DNA of 64,000 bases from Winogradskya humida (GTDB lineage Bacteria > Actinomycetota > Actinomycetes > Mycobacteriales > Micromonosporaceae), in assembly GCF_016862215.1 (NCBI RefSeq), contig NZ_BOMN01000040.1, positions 172,639 to 236,638 on the forward strand. Reading direction: 5' to 3'. The notes under the pieces are model-generated. The model was not told where the DNA came from and searched no databases. It saw only the letters and a list, made by a program, of their open reading frames with translations. A program made the translations under genes and the position numbers. Each line of letters starts with the position of its first letter. Position 1 is the first letter of the stretch. This document shows positions 1 to 8,623 of this stretch, in pieces.

Positions 1-293
1 CCCCGGTGGTGGCGCGCATCGTGCCGCTCACGCTCCTGACGGACTACCTGGTCCGCCGGCCGGCCGTCGGTGACCTGCTCAAGGCGCTTGTCATGACCGA
101 GCTGACCGGTGCCAACCAGCGCCGGGACGAGTTCGCGACGCTGACGATCCGCGAGCGGCTGGCCCGGGTGACGGGCGAGCTTGCCGAGCTCTGCGGCTCC
201 CCGGCCCTGCCGGCCTGGATCACGGAAGCGGACCTGGCCGATCTGGTCGACGCCCCGGTTGCCTCGGTCCCGGCCGCACTACGCAGCCTCTAG
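1..293 (+). CDS. C-terminal end of a Crp/Fnr-like transcriptional regulator (5' partial)
   Basis: The reading frame is open from the left edge of the window to a TAG at 291-293, so the start lies outside. The visible 95 or so residues read as the tail of a Crp-type regulator: a long helix (VGDLLKALVMTEL), then the segment LTIRERLARVTGELAEL that precedes the DNA-binding domain in this family, then ITEADLADLVDAPVASV resembling the helix-turn-helix. The cyclic-nucleotide-binding domain is not in the window. The recognition helix is less typical than usual, so the assignment is moderate. Confidence 0.55.
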   Translation, partial: PVVARIVPLTLLTDYLVRRPAVGDLLKALVMTELTGANQRRDEFATLTIRERLARVTGELAELCGSPALPAWITEADLADLVDAPVASVPAALRSL

Positions 294-322
294 TTCCTTT
301 TTCCGTACGCAGGCCTTCGTCG

Positions 323-931
323 TCAGGATCCGACCTCGTCGACCTGGGCGAACGGCTTATCCGCCTGCCACACCACATGCACGATAAAGCTGTGGTTCGT
401 CTCGTTGAAGTACACCGCGAGGTTGTCGGCGGTGTTCTGCACGGTCGCGACCGAATAGCCGTCCGCCGGGGTCGCGGTCACGAGCTTGATGACGCCCTCC
501 GACGCACGGATGACCGTTTGGCCACCTTCGACCCGGAACGAGCGGACGTACGTGCGGACGTCGTCCTCGCTCGTGGTGACCGTCCAGCCGTCCTCGGTCG
601 TCGTCGTGGGGGGCTTTGTCGTCGGCTTCGGTGATTCCGATGTCTCCGCGCTTTTGGACGGCGACTTGCTCCGGCTCCGCGAAGGAGAAGGCGAGGATGA
701 CGGCGAGGCATGCGAGGAGGATTTGGGCGGTTTCGTCGTCGCGATCGGATCCGGGATCGGCGTCGGCGTCAACTCCCCGGAGTCGCGGAGCTGGTCGACC
801 GAGACAAGAGTGCCCTCATCGGCAGTGGCCGTGCGAAGAACGGGCAACATCGCCACCGAGGCGAGAGCGACGCTGGTCAGCGTGGCCGCGCACCAGCCCA
901 GCACGGGGAACCAGCTCCGGGAAGATCGCAC
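323..931 (-). CDS. Secreted or membrane-anchored hypothetical protein with Ser/Pro/Thr linker
   Basis: I start this 202-aa protein at the GTG at 931; a longer frame exists but would run into the divergent response regulator gene. Residues about 8-30 form one hydrophobic segment (signal peptide or anchor). A low-complexity Ser/Pro/Lys/Thr linker spans roughly residues 65-115. A compact 85-residue C-terminal domain (starting DGWTVTTSEDDVRTYV) follows. I do not recognise the domain. The gene is divergent from a two-component pair whose start codon is only 36 bp away, so it may be a target or partner of that system; this is inference from position only. Confidence 0.65.
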   Translation of the reverse strand: MRSSRSWFPVLGWCAATLTSVALASVAMLPVLRTATADEGTLVSVDQLRDSGELTPTPIPDPIATTKPPKSSSHASPSSSPSPSRSRSKSPSKSAETSESPKPTTKPPTTTTEDGWTVTTSEDDVRTYVRSFRVEGGQTVIRASEGVIKLVTATPADGYSVATVQNTADNLAVYFNETNHSFIVHVVWQADKPFAQVDEVGS

Positions 932-967
932 GCCGGTTATGTTCTCACTGCCTCTATGGTGTTCGCC
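932..967. promoter_or_regulatory. 36-bp divergent promoter between secreted protein and response regulator
   Basis: Only 36 bp separate the two start codons. The heptamer TTATGTT (938-944) offers TATGTT as a -10 on the plus strand and CATAAC on the minus strand, so the two promoters would overlap face to face. The minus-strand transcript would be nearly leaderless. This is read from sequence only. Confidence 0.4.
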
Positions 968-1654
968 ATGGCGTTGATCCTGTTGGTCGAGGACGACCGC
1001 AACATCACGGCTGCGATGGTGCGGGCGCTCACCGACGCCGGCCATGTCGTGCGGCCGGTCGGGCAGGCGACCGAGGCGCTGAAGGTGGTCACCGAGGACC
1101 AGCCCGACCTCGTGATCCTCGACCTCGGGCTACCCGACATCGACGGCACCGACGCGTTGCGGATGATGCGTTCGGTGTCGGCCGTGCCGGTCATCGTGGC
1201 GACCGCCCGGCGCTCGGAGGCCGACATCATCGCGCTGCTCAGTGCGGGTGCCGATGACTATGTGACCAAGCCGTTCTCCAGCGGGCACATTCTGGCGCGC
1301 ATCAATGCCGTGCTTCGGCGTACGCAAGCAGCAGTTGCCCAGGCACCCACAGTGATCATTGTCGGCGACCTGGAGATCAACCCCAGACAGCGTCGCGTCG
1401 CCCTCGGCGGCCAGGCACTGCAACTGACCCGCCGCGAATTCGACGTGCTCACCTATCTCGCCGAGCGCGTCGGACAGGTGATCAGCCGGCGGGAGCTGCT
1501 CACCGAGGTCTGGAACCAGTCCCGGATCGGTGAGGAACAGACGATCGACGTCCACATCAGCTGGCTGCGGCGCAAACTGGGCGAAACGGCGGCGGCGCCG
1601 AGATATCTGCATACCGTACGCGGGGTGGGCGTGATGATGGTCGATCCGCGGTGA
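968..1654 (+). CDS. OmpR-family response regulator
   Basis: This 228-aa protein has a receiver domain followed by a winged-helix DNA-binding domain. Acidic residues sit in LLVEDD near the N-terminus, the phospho-acceptor is D52 in VILDLGLPD, and the conserved Lys is in the YVTKPF motif. The C-terminal half (TRREFDVLTYLAERVGQVISRRELLTEVW...YLHTVRGVGVMM) is typical of the OmpR/PhoB output domain. I start at the ATG at 968 because the family begins right before the first strand; an in-frame ATG at 956 is possible. The stop overlaps the kinase GTG by 4 bp, so the pair is translationally coupled. Confidence 0.93.
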   Translation: MALILLVEDDRNITAAMVRALTDAGHVVRPVGQATEALKVVTEDQPDLVILDLGLPDIDGTDALRMMRSVSAVPVIVATARRSEADIIALLSAGADDYVTKPFSSGHILARINAVLRRTQAAVAQAPTVIIVGDLEINPRQRRVALGGQALQLTRREFDVLTYLAERVGQVISRRELLTEVWNQSRIGEEQTIDVHISWLRRKLGETAAAPRYLHTVRGVGVMMVDPR

Positions 1655-2982
1655 GATGGGAACTGAACCGGCTCGCGCTCGCGATCACCTCCATGGTGGC
1701 CATCGCGTTCCTCGTGCCGCTGATCTACGCGACCGGGAAGATCGCGCATGACCGCGCCCTCAGCGACGCCCGCCAGCAGGCCGCGGCGATCGTGGCGGCG
1801 CTCGCCGTCGACGCCGATCCGGGACTGCTGAACAACGCGGTGGCCAGCACGATCGCCGGCAGCACGGGCCGGCTCGCGGTCCACCTCCCCGGCATCGACA
1901 CCGTCGGCACCACACACGTGGGCGACACCGCGATCGCGCAGGCCAATCAGTACCGGCGCTCGGTGACCGCGGATGTGCCGGGCGGGCTCGCGTACCTGCA
2001 ACCCAGCGTCCTCAGCGACGGCCGGTCAGCGGTCATCGAGGTTTTTGTCCCCGACGAGGAGATGCGCCGCGGCGTCTGGCCGGCCTGGCTCGCCCTGGTC
2101 GCACTGGCGTTCGTGCTGGTCGCGGGTTCGGTGCTCTTCGCCGACCGGCTCGGCAGTCGCCTCGTCAGGGCAACCCGCGAATTGGCCGGTTCCAGCAGAC
2201 GTCTTGGTTCAGGCGATCTGCGGGTACGCGTAGAGCCCAGCGGTCCCCGTGAACTCCAGGACGCCGCCCACGCGTTCAACTCGATGGCCGCCGACCTGCG
2301 CCGGCTGCTCGACGCCGAACGTGAACTCGCCGCTGACCTGTCACACCGCCTGCGTACCCCGCTGACGGCCCTGCGCCTCGACGCCGAGACCATGCCACCC
2401 GGCCTGATCGCCGACCGCATGCGTCAGGCCTGCGACATGCTCGACGAAGAACTCGAAGCGATCATCGCGGGTGCCCGCCTCGGCGTCGAAGCCCGAGGTA
2501 ACGAGCAGTCCGACCTGATCGAGGTCCTCGCCGACCGGCTCGCGTTCTGGTCGGCGCTCGCCGAGGACCAGCAGCGCCCCTGGGAAGTCATCGGCGGCCA
2601 GACCCCGGTTCCGGTCCCGCTCCCGCGCAGCGAACTGATCCTGGCCGTCGACTCCCTGCTGGGCAACGTCTTCGCACACACCCCCGAAGGAGTCGCGTTC
2701 CGGGTCACCGTCTCCCCGGCCGGCCTGCTCGTCGACGACGCGGGCCCCGGCATCGCCGACCCGGCCGCGGCCGTCCAGCGCGGAGTCAGCGGCGCGGGCT
2801 CGACGGGCCTGGGGCTGGACATCGTGCGCCGCGTCGCCGAAGCGGCGGGCGGGCACATGGAGATCAGCCGGGGGCCGTTGGGCGGGGCTCGGATCGGGCT
2901 GCTGTTGGGCGTACCCCCATCGGCACCACCGGCACCACCCGCCGAGGTCGGCCGCCGCCGCCGTGGCCGAGCCGCTTCATAA
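1651..2982 (+). CDS. Sensor histidine kinase, partner of the preceding regulator
   Basis: The 443-aa membrane kinase has TM1 at about residues 8-28, an extracytoplasmic loop of about 110 residues, and TM2 at about 147-167. A HAMP region follows, then a HisKA helix with H232 in DLSHRLRTPL, and a HATPase domain with the N-box (GNVFAHTPEG), G1 (DDAGPGIAD) and G2 (GSTGLGLDIV). All catalytic motifs look intact. The H-box has HRLRTPL in place of the commoner HELRTPL, a variant common in actinobacterial kinases. GTGA overlap with the upstream regulator gene marks a two-gene operon. The stimulus cannot be told from sequence. Confidence 0.93.
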   Translation: MRWELNRLALAITSMVAIAFLVPLIYATGKIAHDRALSDARQQAAAIVAALAVDADPGLLNNAVASTIAGSTGRLAVHLPGIDTVGTTHVGDTAIAQANQYRRSVTADVPGGLAYLQPSVLSDGRSAVIEVFVPDEEMRRGVWPAWLALVALAFVLVAGSVLFADRLGSRLVRATRELAGSSRRLGSGDLRVRVEPSGPRELQDAAHAFNSMAADLRRLLDAERELAADLSHRLRTPLTALRLDAETMPPGLIADRMRQACDMLDEELEAIIAGARLGVEARGNEQSDLIEVLADRLAFWSALAEDQQRPWEVIGGQTPVPVPLPRSELILAVDSLLGNVFAHTPEGVAFRVTVSPAGLLVDDAGPGIADPAAAVQRGVSGAGSTGLGLDIVRRVAEAAGGHMEISRGPLGGARIGLLLGVPPSAPPAPPAEVGRRRRGRAAS

Positions 2983-3066
2983 GTCTTTCCGCTCTCTTTA
3001 AGGCTCCTTTATGGAAGCCGCGGATACGGTCCTCCCGTCCCGTGGTTTCTTCTTGGAGGATTCAAA
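2983..3066 (+). promoter_or_regulatory. Leader of the LPMO gene with CTTTAAG element
   Basis: This AT-rich 84-bp leader carries CTTTAAG at 2996-3002 and a related CCTTTATGG at 3006-3014, roughly one helical turn apart. A good ribosome-binding site (GGAGG) stands before the ATG at 3067. The same CTTTAAG heptamer lies at a similar distance before the chitinase gene at 23076. Confidence 0.4.
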
Positions 3067-3858
3067 ATGCGCAGGTCGGTCGCCTATCCGTTGGTAGCCC
3101 TGGGAGCGATCGGCTCAACGCTGGCGGTCGCCTCGCCCGCACTGGCCCACGGCTACGTCTCGGCACCCCCGAGTCGCCAGGCCCTCTGCGCCTCAGGAGC
3201 CGTCAAGGACTGCGGCCAGATCCAATTCGAGCCCCAGAGCGTCGAAGGCGTCAAAGGCCTGAAATCGTGCGACGGCGGCGTCTCCCAGTTCTCGATCCTC
3301 GCCGACGAAAGCCGCAACTGGCCGGCCAAATCAGTAGGCACCAACGTCACCTTCACCTGGGTGATGACCGCCCGCCACCGGACAGCCGACTGGCAATACT
3401 TCATCGACGGCAAAAAGGTAGCCACCGTCAACGGCAACAACCAGCAACCGGACGCCGTGGTCACGCACAACATCGACCTGAGCGCCTTCCCCGGCAAGCA
3501 GACGGTCCTGGCAGTCTGGAACATCGGCGACACCGCCAACGCCTTCTACAGCTGCATCGACCTCAACGTGGGCGGCGGCTCTGCCCCAGCACCTACGCCT
3601 TCCGCGGCGGCTCCTACCTCGGCGGCTCCCACTTCTGCAGCTCCTACTTCTGCGGCTCCCACTTCGGCAGCTCCTGCTCCGGCTACTTCTTCTGCGGCTC
3701 CGGTCTCCTCGTCCTCTTCTTGGGCGCCAGGCGTGTCATACAAGACCGGCGACAAGGTGAAGTACGAAGGCAAGACCTACGAATGCCGCCAGTCGCACAC
3801 ATCCCTGAGCAGCTGGGAACCGTCGATCTACACCCTCGCCCTCTGGCTCCCCCTGTGA
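3067..3858 (+). CDS. AA10 lytic polysaccharide monooxygenase with C-terminal chitin-binding domain
   Basis: This secreted copper enzyme should cleave crystalline chitin oxidatively. A signal peptide ends at residue 27 (SPALA), which leaves H28 as the mature N-terminal residue; H28 (HGYVSAPPSRQ) and H104 (TARHRTADW) form the copper histidine brace, and the NAFYSCIDLNV segment supplies the axial aromatic. Residues 175-215 are an Ala/Pro/Thr/Ser linker with PTSAA repeats, and the last 45 residues (WAPGVSYKTGDKVKYEGKTYEC...) are a CBM5/12 domain. At 263 aa it is a normal length. The stop overlaps the start of the DUF305 lipoprotein by 4 bp. Substrate preference (chitin) is inferred from the CBM and subfamily features. 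Confidence 0.93.
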   Translation: MRRSVAYPLVALGAIGSTLAVASPALAHGYVSAPPSRQALCASGAVKDCGQIQFEPQSVEGVKGLKSCDGGVSQFSILADESRNWPAKSVGTNVTFTWVMTARHRTADWQYFIDGKKVATVNGNNQQPDAVVTHNIDLSAFPGKQTVLAVWNIGDTANAFYSCIDLNVGGGSAPAPTPSAAAPTSAAPTSAAPTSAAPTSAAPAPATSSAAPVSSSSSWAPGVSYKTGDKVKYEGKTYECRQSHTSLSSWEPSIYTLALWLPL

Positions 3859-4424
3859 AGCGCCTGGCCCTCGCGACAGTGCTGCTCCTGACCGCCTGCG
3901 GCACCGCGCCAACCACTCCGCCGGCAACCACCGTCTCCGCAGCCGTCAAGGCATCCGGCACTCACAACGACACCGACACCATGTACCTGCAAATGATGAT
4001 CGCCCATCATGAGCAAGGCCTGGAAATGGTCCGCCTTGCCGAAGACAAGGCCACCCGCCCCGATCTGAAAACCCTCGCCGCCGCAGTCGACGCCACCCAA
4101 TCAGACGAAGACACCCTGATGAAAACCTGGCTAACCGACTGGCAAGAACCCACCACAGTCGACCACGCCCCCACCACCCACGCCGACCACGGCGGCCTCC
4201 CCGCGACCGGCCCGGAAGAAATCGCAGCCCTCAAAAAAGCCAAGGGCAAAGATTTCGAAACAGCCTTCCTCAACCTCTTCGTAGCCCACCAACACAACGC
4301 CGTCGAAATGGCCACCCTAGAAACCACCGACGGCACCAACGAAGAAGCAAAGTCCCTAGCCACCCGAATCCGCCAAAGCCGCACCGACCAGATCCAACAA
4401 ATGCTGACGATGCTCAACAGCTAG
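3855..4424 (+). CDS. DUF305 lipoprotein coupled to the LPMO
   Basis: A GTG at 3855 overlaps the LPMO stop by 4 bp. The 189-aa product starts with a lipoprotein signal peptide with lipobox LLTAC, so it should be anchored on the outer face of the membrane. The rest is a DUF305 (ferritin-like four-helix) domain: MYLQMMIAHHEQGLEMV in the first half and LFVAHQHNAVEMATLE in the second, both rich in His and Met. DUF305 includes the cyanobacterial copper-binding protein CopM. Coupling to a copper-dependent LPMO suggests a role in holding or passing copper, which is inference. Codon third positions carry more A than neighbours. Confidence 0.85.
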   Translation: MKRLALATVLLLTACGTAPTTPPATTVSAAVKASGTHNDTDTMYLQMMIAHHEQGLEMVRLAEDKATRPDLKTLAAAVDATQSDEDTLMKTWLTDWQEPTTVDHAPTTHADHGGLPATGPEEIAALKKAKGKDFETAFLNLFVAHQHNAVEMATLETTDGTNEEAKSLATRIRQSRTDQIQQMLTMLNS

Positions 4425-4585
4425 CCCTCAACCTCCCCGACCTGGCATCCCCCGGCTGATCCCCCTCGCAGCCGCCAGCTCGGCAAGACGGGCCCAACGG
4501 TCTCCCCTTCAAGACCGCCAAAGCCCAAGCTCCGGCCGACCCGCCCTAACCGCGCGGGCCGGCCGGAGTCTGTTCGTGAGGTCGG

Positions 4586-7500
4586 TCAAGCTGCCATCAG
4601 GCGAGCCGCGTGGAAGACGTCCGCCGGAAGCGGATGATCCAGCCGCCATTCGATCCGCATGGGCCGATCACCGCTGTGGCGCTCGTAAACCATGGTCCCT
4701 GCGTAGAGGAACGGCGGAACGCCGAGATCGCCGTCGGCATCCTTGACGTCACGAAGGAACAGATGCACCGATGACCCGCGCTTGAAGTGGTGAACGTAGC
4801 GCTGCCCGGTGGCCGAGGCCGTCGAGGTGGTGCTCTGCGACTCCCATTGGAAGAGCGAATCCGTGATGGCAACGTCCTGGTACATCGTCGTTGGCGAGTA
4901 GTGCTGCTCCGTCTTTGTCAGAGTCACCAGGAAGAAGTCAGCGTTCTCATCGGGTAGCCACTTGACCCCTTCGCGCATGTTCGACGGGTCGGTCATGCCG
5001 AACGCGGCGCAGATTTCGTTCTTGGAGTAGCGGGCATGCAGACGCAGCGGGCTCACGCCGGTCTGGTCCATCCGTGAGGTAACCCGCGCGATGCGTGCCT
5101 CAAGGACGTCGGCGATCTGCTGTAATTCCGCACGCCGTTGAGGAAAGTCGGCGAGTCGCCGCGCGCTGTCCGCCAGCGGGTCGCCAAACAGCGACTGATT
5201 CATGACGGCACCCAAGCGACCACCGACCGAGCGCCCGACGGCCAGCTGCCGGAGTGCCTCGATCCGGTCCGGGTCGTCGAGATGCAGCATCCGACCGATC
5301 GCCGCGCTGAGGGCCTCGTCGTCCGTTCCGGTAGGCGCCTCGAGCCCAGCTTCTTCCCGAAGCCCGGTCCATCCGCGACCCTTCTTGCGGCGGTACAGGT
5401 CCTCGATCTCGAACCCGGTCTCCTCGAGGAAATCGGCCAGGCTGACGTCCTGAAGCGCACGAAGCTCGGCCACGAGGTCTTTGCGCTGCAGTCGAAGCGC
5501 AGCACGGATGTTATCCAGCACGATCCGCTTGGCAATCCGGTCAAGCTCAATGTGACACCCGGCAGGCAGCGTCGGGAAATCTTGTTCCACGTCGCGGGCG
5601 AGTGCGCGTCGGGTCGTACCAGTCAGGGCCCGGTAACGCAGATCGAAGCGGAACTGGCCGTTCTGACCCCCGATGAAGTCGAGGACAGTCAGGCAAGGCT
5701 TGTTGTCGGCGAGTCGGAGCCCACGCCCCAGCTGCTGAAGGAAGATGGTCGCGCTCTCCGTGGGACGGAGCATCAGGATGGTGTCGACCCGTGGCAGGTC
5801 AACGCCCTCGTTGAAGAGGTCCACCGTGAAGAGCATCTTGAGGCTGCCGTCGTCGAGCTTTTTGATTGCCTCGCGCTGATCACGGCCGTGAACTTCCGAG
5901 TGCAGCGCAACGGCAGGAATGCCGACATGGTTGAAGCGCTCAGCCATGAAGTTGGCGTGTTTGATGATCACACAGAAGCCGATGCCGCGCATCCGTGTCA
6001 CGTCGACCGTGTCACGTACCGCTCCGACGATCAGCCGAACCCTGGCGTCATCGCCCGTGTAAACGTTCTCGAGGGCAGAGTCCTCGTAGCCACTCCCACG
6101 CCGCCATTTCAGGGTGGAGAGGTCGACCTCGTCATGAATGCCGAAGTATTGGAACGGCGCCAGCAACTGCCGTTCCAAGGCCTCCCACAGGCGCAGCTCT
6201 ACAGCGTGCCTGCCGCCGAACCTGTGCAGGATGTCCCGGCCATCCGGTCGCTCCGGAGTAGCGGTAAGCCCGAGCAGAACGCGTGGGTGAAGGTGGTCCA
6301 GGATGCTCCGATAGGTCGCCGCCTCGGCATGGTGGAACTCGTCGACGATCACCATGTCGAAGCGCTCGGGATCGAAGTCGTCGAGGTCGAGGGTGCGGAG
6401 CGACTGCACCGAGGCAAAAACAAACTGCCACTCGGTCGGGCGTTCCCCGCCAACAAACAGTTCCCCGAAGGTGCCATCTCGCATGACCTGCCTGAAGACC
6501 GCGAGGCTCTGGCGCAGGATCCGCTCCTGATGGGCGACGAACAGCAGCGTCCGGATGCCCCGATCGGCGCGAAGCCGGCGGTAGTCCAGAGCGGCGACCA
6601 CGGTCTTCCCGGTGCCAGTGGCCATGACAACCAGGTTGTTCCACCGATCGTGGACCATCCGCTCAGCATCGAGCCGTTCGAGGATCTCCTGCTGATACGG
6701 GTACGGGCGTACGTCAATCGCGCTGATGTTGATCGGCAGGTCATCGCGTTGCGGACCGGTCGCCCGGAGCAGAGCCTGGGCCAGCCGCTCACGATCTTCA
6801 TCATTCTGGGCGTCATACGGCTCGAACGCGGGATCGTTCCAGTACTCCACGAAGGTGGTCCGGATCGTGTCTACCAACGCGTCTTGTTCGAGCTGGGAGA
6901 GCCGTACGTTCCACTCGAGCCCGTCGATCATCGCGCTCTTCGACAGGTTCGACGAGCCGACGTACGCCGTGCTGGTTCCGGTCGGCCGTTGAAACAGCCA
7001 CGACTTCGCGTGTAGCCGGGTGGTTCGCGTCTCATACGAGATCCGGACTTCGGCGCCCAGCTCCACCAGACGATCAAGCGCCCGCTGCTCGGTAGCGCCC
7101 ATGTAGGTCGTGGTGATGATGCGGATGCTGCCACCCCGAGCGACCAACTCGGTGATCGCATCCTGGAGCAGCCGAACACCGTGCCACTTGATGAAGGCGC
7201 ACAGAAGCTGCACCTCCGTCGCCGTGGCCATTTCCTTCACGACCTCGGTACCGATCCGAGGCTGACCTCGTCCGTTGGTCAGCAGCGCTCCTGTCGCGAA
7301 GGGGGTTTCGGGACGCTGCGGAAACGCCACAGAAAGGGGTGCCGGTGGACGGGTGACGATCGCGGTGAGCAACTCCGCCGGCGTATTCAAGAGATCGTCG
7401 GGTTGAACGGCCCTGGGGGCCTCAGCCTTGATCGCCTCTGCGATCTTGTTGGCGAGTTCGAGTTGCGCTGTGAGACGGGCGTTCCCCTCGCCTTTTACTG

Positions 7501-7669
7501 CCTTAAGCGCTCGCTCGGCCAGCGCCGCGATGTGCCGGGCCAGCACTTCATGGGAATCGCCCGAGTCGAGCTCGATCCGCTGGACAAGGTCCTTGTCGAA
7601 GTCGGTGAGCTTCTGCTGCAGGCCCCGCGTGATGATGTGCTCGTATGCGCCCTCGGCGAGATCCGTCAC
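4586..7669 (-). CDS. PLD-like / superfamily 2 helicase / DUF3427 protein
   Basis: This 1027-aa protein is probably a nucleic-acid-processing enzyme. After a helical N-terminus comes a phospholipase D-type nuclease fold (H220-A-K222 in the HxK motif, then GSSNLS). An SF2 helicase follows with Walker A K355 (MATGTGKT), Walker B D443-E444 (VDEFHHAEA), TATPERPDGRD and a C-terminal helicase lobe (QLGRGLRLADNKP). The end is a DUF3427 domain (YSKNEICAAFGM...). Such fusions often occur in restriction and defence islands, yet here the gene stands alone with no methylase. The GTG start follows a TATGTT -10 by 6 nt, so the mRNA may be leaderless. Antiphage or repair roles are both possible. Confidence 0.85.
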   Translation of the reverse strand: MTDLAEGAYEHIITRGLQQKLTDFDKDLVQRIELDSGDSHEVLARHIAALAERALKAVKGEGNARLTAQLELANKIAEAIKAEAPRAVQPDDLLNTPAELLTAIVTRPPAPLSVAFPQRPETPFATGALLTNGRGQPRIGTEVVKEMATATEVQLLCAFIKWHGVRLLQDAITELVARGGSIRIITTTYMGATEQRALDRLVELGAEVRISYETRTTRLHAKSWLFQRPTGTSTAYVGSSNLSKSAMIDGLEWNVRLSQLEQDALVDTIRTTFVEYWNDPAFEPYDAQNDEDRERLAQALLRATGPQRDDLPINISAIDVRPYPYQQEILERLDAERMVHDRWNNLVVMATGTGKTVVAALDYRRLRADRGIRTLLFVAHQERILRQSLAVFRQVMRDGTFGELFVGGERPTEWQFVFASVQSLRTLDLDDFDPERFDMVIVDEFHHAEAATYRSILDHLHPRVLLGLTATPERPDGRDILHRFGGRHAVELRLWEALERQLLAPFQYFGIHDEVDLSTLKWRRGSGYEDSALENVYTGDDARVRLIVGAVRDTVDVTRMRGIGFCVIIKHANFMAERFNHVGIPAVALHSEVHGRDQREAIKKLDDGSLKMLFTVDLFNEGVDLPRVDTILMLRPTESATIFLQQLGRGLRLADNKPCLTVLDFIGGQNGQFRFDLRYRALTGTTRRALARDVEQDFPTLPAGCHIELDRIAKRIVLDNIRAALRLQRKDLVAELRALQDVSLADFLEETGFEIEDLYRRKKGRGWTGLREEAGLEAPTGTDDEALSAAIGRMLHLDDPDRIEALRQLAVGRSVGGRLGAVMNQSLFGDPLADSARRLADFPQRRAELQQIADVLEARIARVTSRMDQTGVSPLRLHARYSKNEICAAFGMTDPSNMREGVKWLPDENADFFLVTLTKTEQHYSPTTMYQDVAITDSLFQWESQSTTSTASATGQRYVHHFKRGSSVHLFLRDVKDADGDLGVPPFLYAGTMVYERHSGDRPMRIEWRLDHPLPADVFHAARLMAA

Positions 7670-7789
7670 GGCTGCAACATAGCGCTAGCATCCGACAACG
7701 TTTGGTAGTTCATGGGCGATGTCGGGGGCGGCGGTGCCGTTCGGATAGCGTGACCTGCACAGGAGTAGGACGCCGGCTAAGGGGATCAC

Positions 7790-8623
7790 GTGGAGCTGTT
7801 GCACTCGGGGAAGGTCCGGGAGGTTTACGCGGACGGGGATGACATCGTTCTTGTCGCTTCGGACCGGATTTCGATCTATGACGTGATTCTGCCGACGCCG
7901 ATCCCTGACAAGGGGAAGATTCTCACTCAGCTATCGCTGTGGTGGTTCGACCAGTTGGCGGATGTGGTGCCCAACCACATCATCTCGGCGACCGATGTCC
8001 CCCAGGAGTGGGCCGGCCGCGCGGTTCGGTGCGAGCGTCTCGAGATGGTCATGGTCGAGTGCATCGTTCGGGGTTATCTGGCCGGCTCGGGGCTGAAGAG
8101 CTACGAGAAGGATGGCGCGATCTGTGGCGTTCCGCTGCCCGCGGGCCTGACCGAGGCGTCGAAGCTGCCGGAGCCGATTTTCACCCCGACGACCAAGGCG
8201 CCGGTCGGGGCGGGTCATGACGAGAACATGACGTACGCCGAGGTGGAAGTCGCCGTTGGGCCTGATGTGGCTGCGGAGCTGAAGCGGATTGCGCTGGAGG
8301 TCTACCGGCGTGGGGCTGAGGTGGCCGAGCGGAGCGGGATCCTTCTTGCCGACACCAAGATTGAGGTCGGGTTCGCGGACGGGCAGCTCAAGCTTGGTGA
8401 TGAGCTGCTGACGCCGGACTCGGCGCGGTTCTGGGCTGTTGACGAGTGGCAGCCGGGGAAGCCGCCTCGCTACCTTGACAAGCAGTTCCTGCGGGACTGG
8501 TCTTCGCAGTCCGATTGGGACCGTACGGATCCCGGGCCGGAGGTTCCTGACGAGGTTGTCGAGGCGACCCGGAACCGGTACGTCGAGGTCTACGAGCGGC
8601 TGACCGGCGACAAGTGGCGCTAG
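7790..8623 (+). CDS. purC: SAICAR synthetase (phosphoribosylaminoimidazole-succinocarboxamide synthase)
   Basis: PurC joins CAIR and aspartate using ATP in de novo purine synthesis in the cytoplasm. The 277-aa sequence shows the family landmarks: GKVREVY at the N-terminus, ASDRISIYDVILPTPIPDKG, the VECIVRGYLAGSGLKSY segment, PIFTPTTKA, and DTKIEVGF near the C-terminal third. The length fits the monofunctional bacterial enzyme. It starts at GTG 7790 behind a GGGGAT Shine-Dalgarno. The gene is single here, with no other pur gene in the window. Its stop overlaps the stop of the convergent DUF3040 gene by CTAG. Confidence 0.96.
   Translation: MELLHSGKVREVYADGDDIVLVASDRISIYDVILPTPIPDKGKILTQLSLWWFDQLADVVPNHIISATDVPQEWAGRAVRCERLEMVMVECIVRGYLAGSGLKSYEKDGAICGVPLPAGLTEASKLPEPIFTPTTKAPVGAGHDENMTYAEVEVAVGPDVAAELKRIALEVYRRGAEVAERSGILLADTKIEVGFADGQLKLGDELLTPDSARFWAVDEWQPGKPPRYLDKQFLRDWSSQSDWDRTDPGPEVPDEVVEATRNRYVEVYERLTGDKWR

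Noticed and set aside
3042..3854. N-terminal extension of the DUF305 frame through the LPMO gene
   Set aside because: It would overlap the LPMO in another frame; the GTG at 3855 gives a perfect lipoprotein signal.
5138..7015. 625-codon plus-strand frame opposite the helicase gene
   Set aside because: It is the antisense shadow of a clearly coding gene; the protein has no domain pattern and no promoter or ribosome site.
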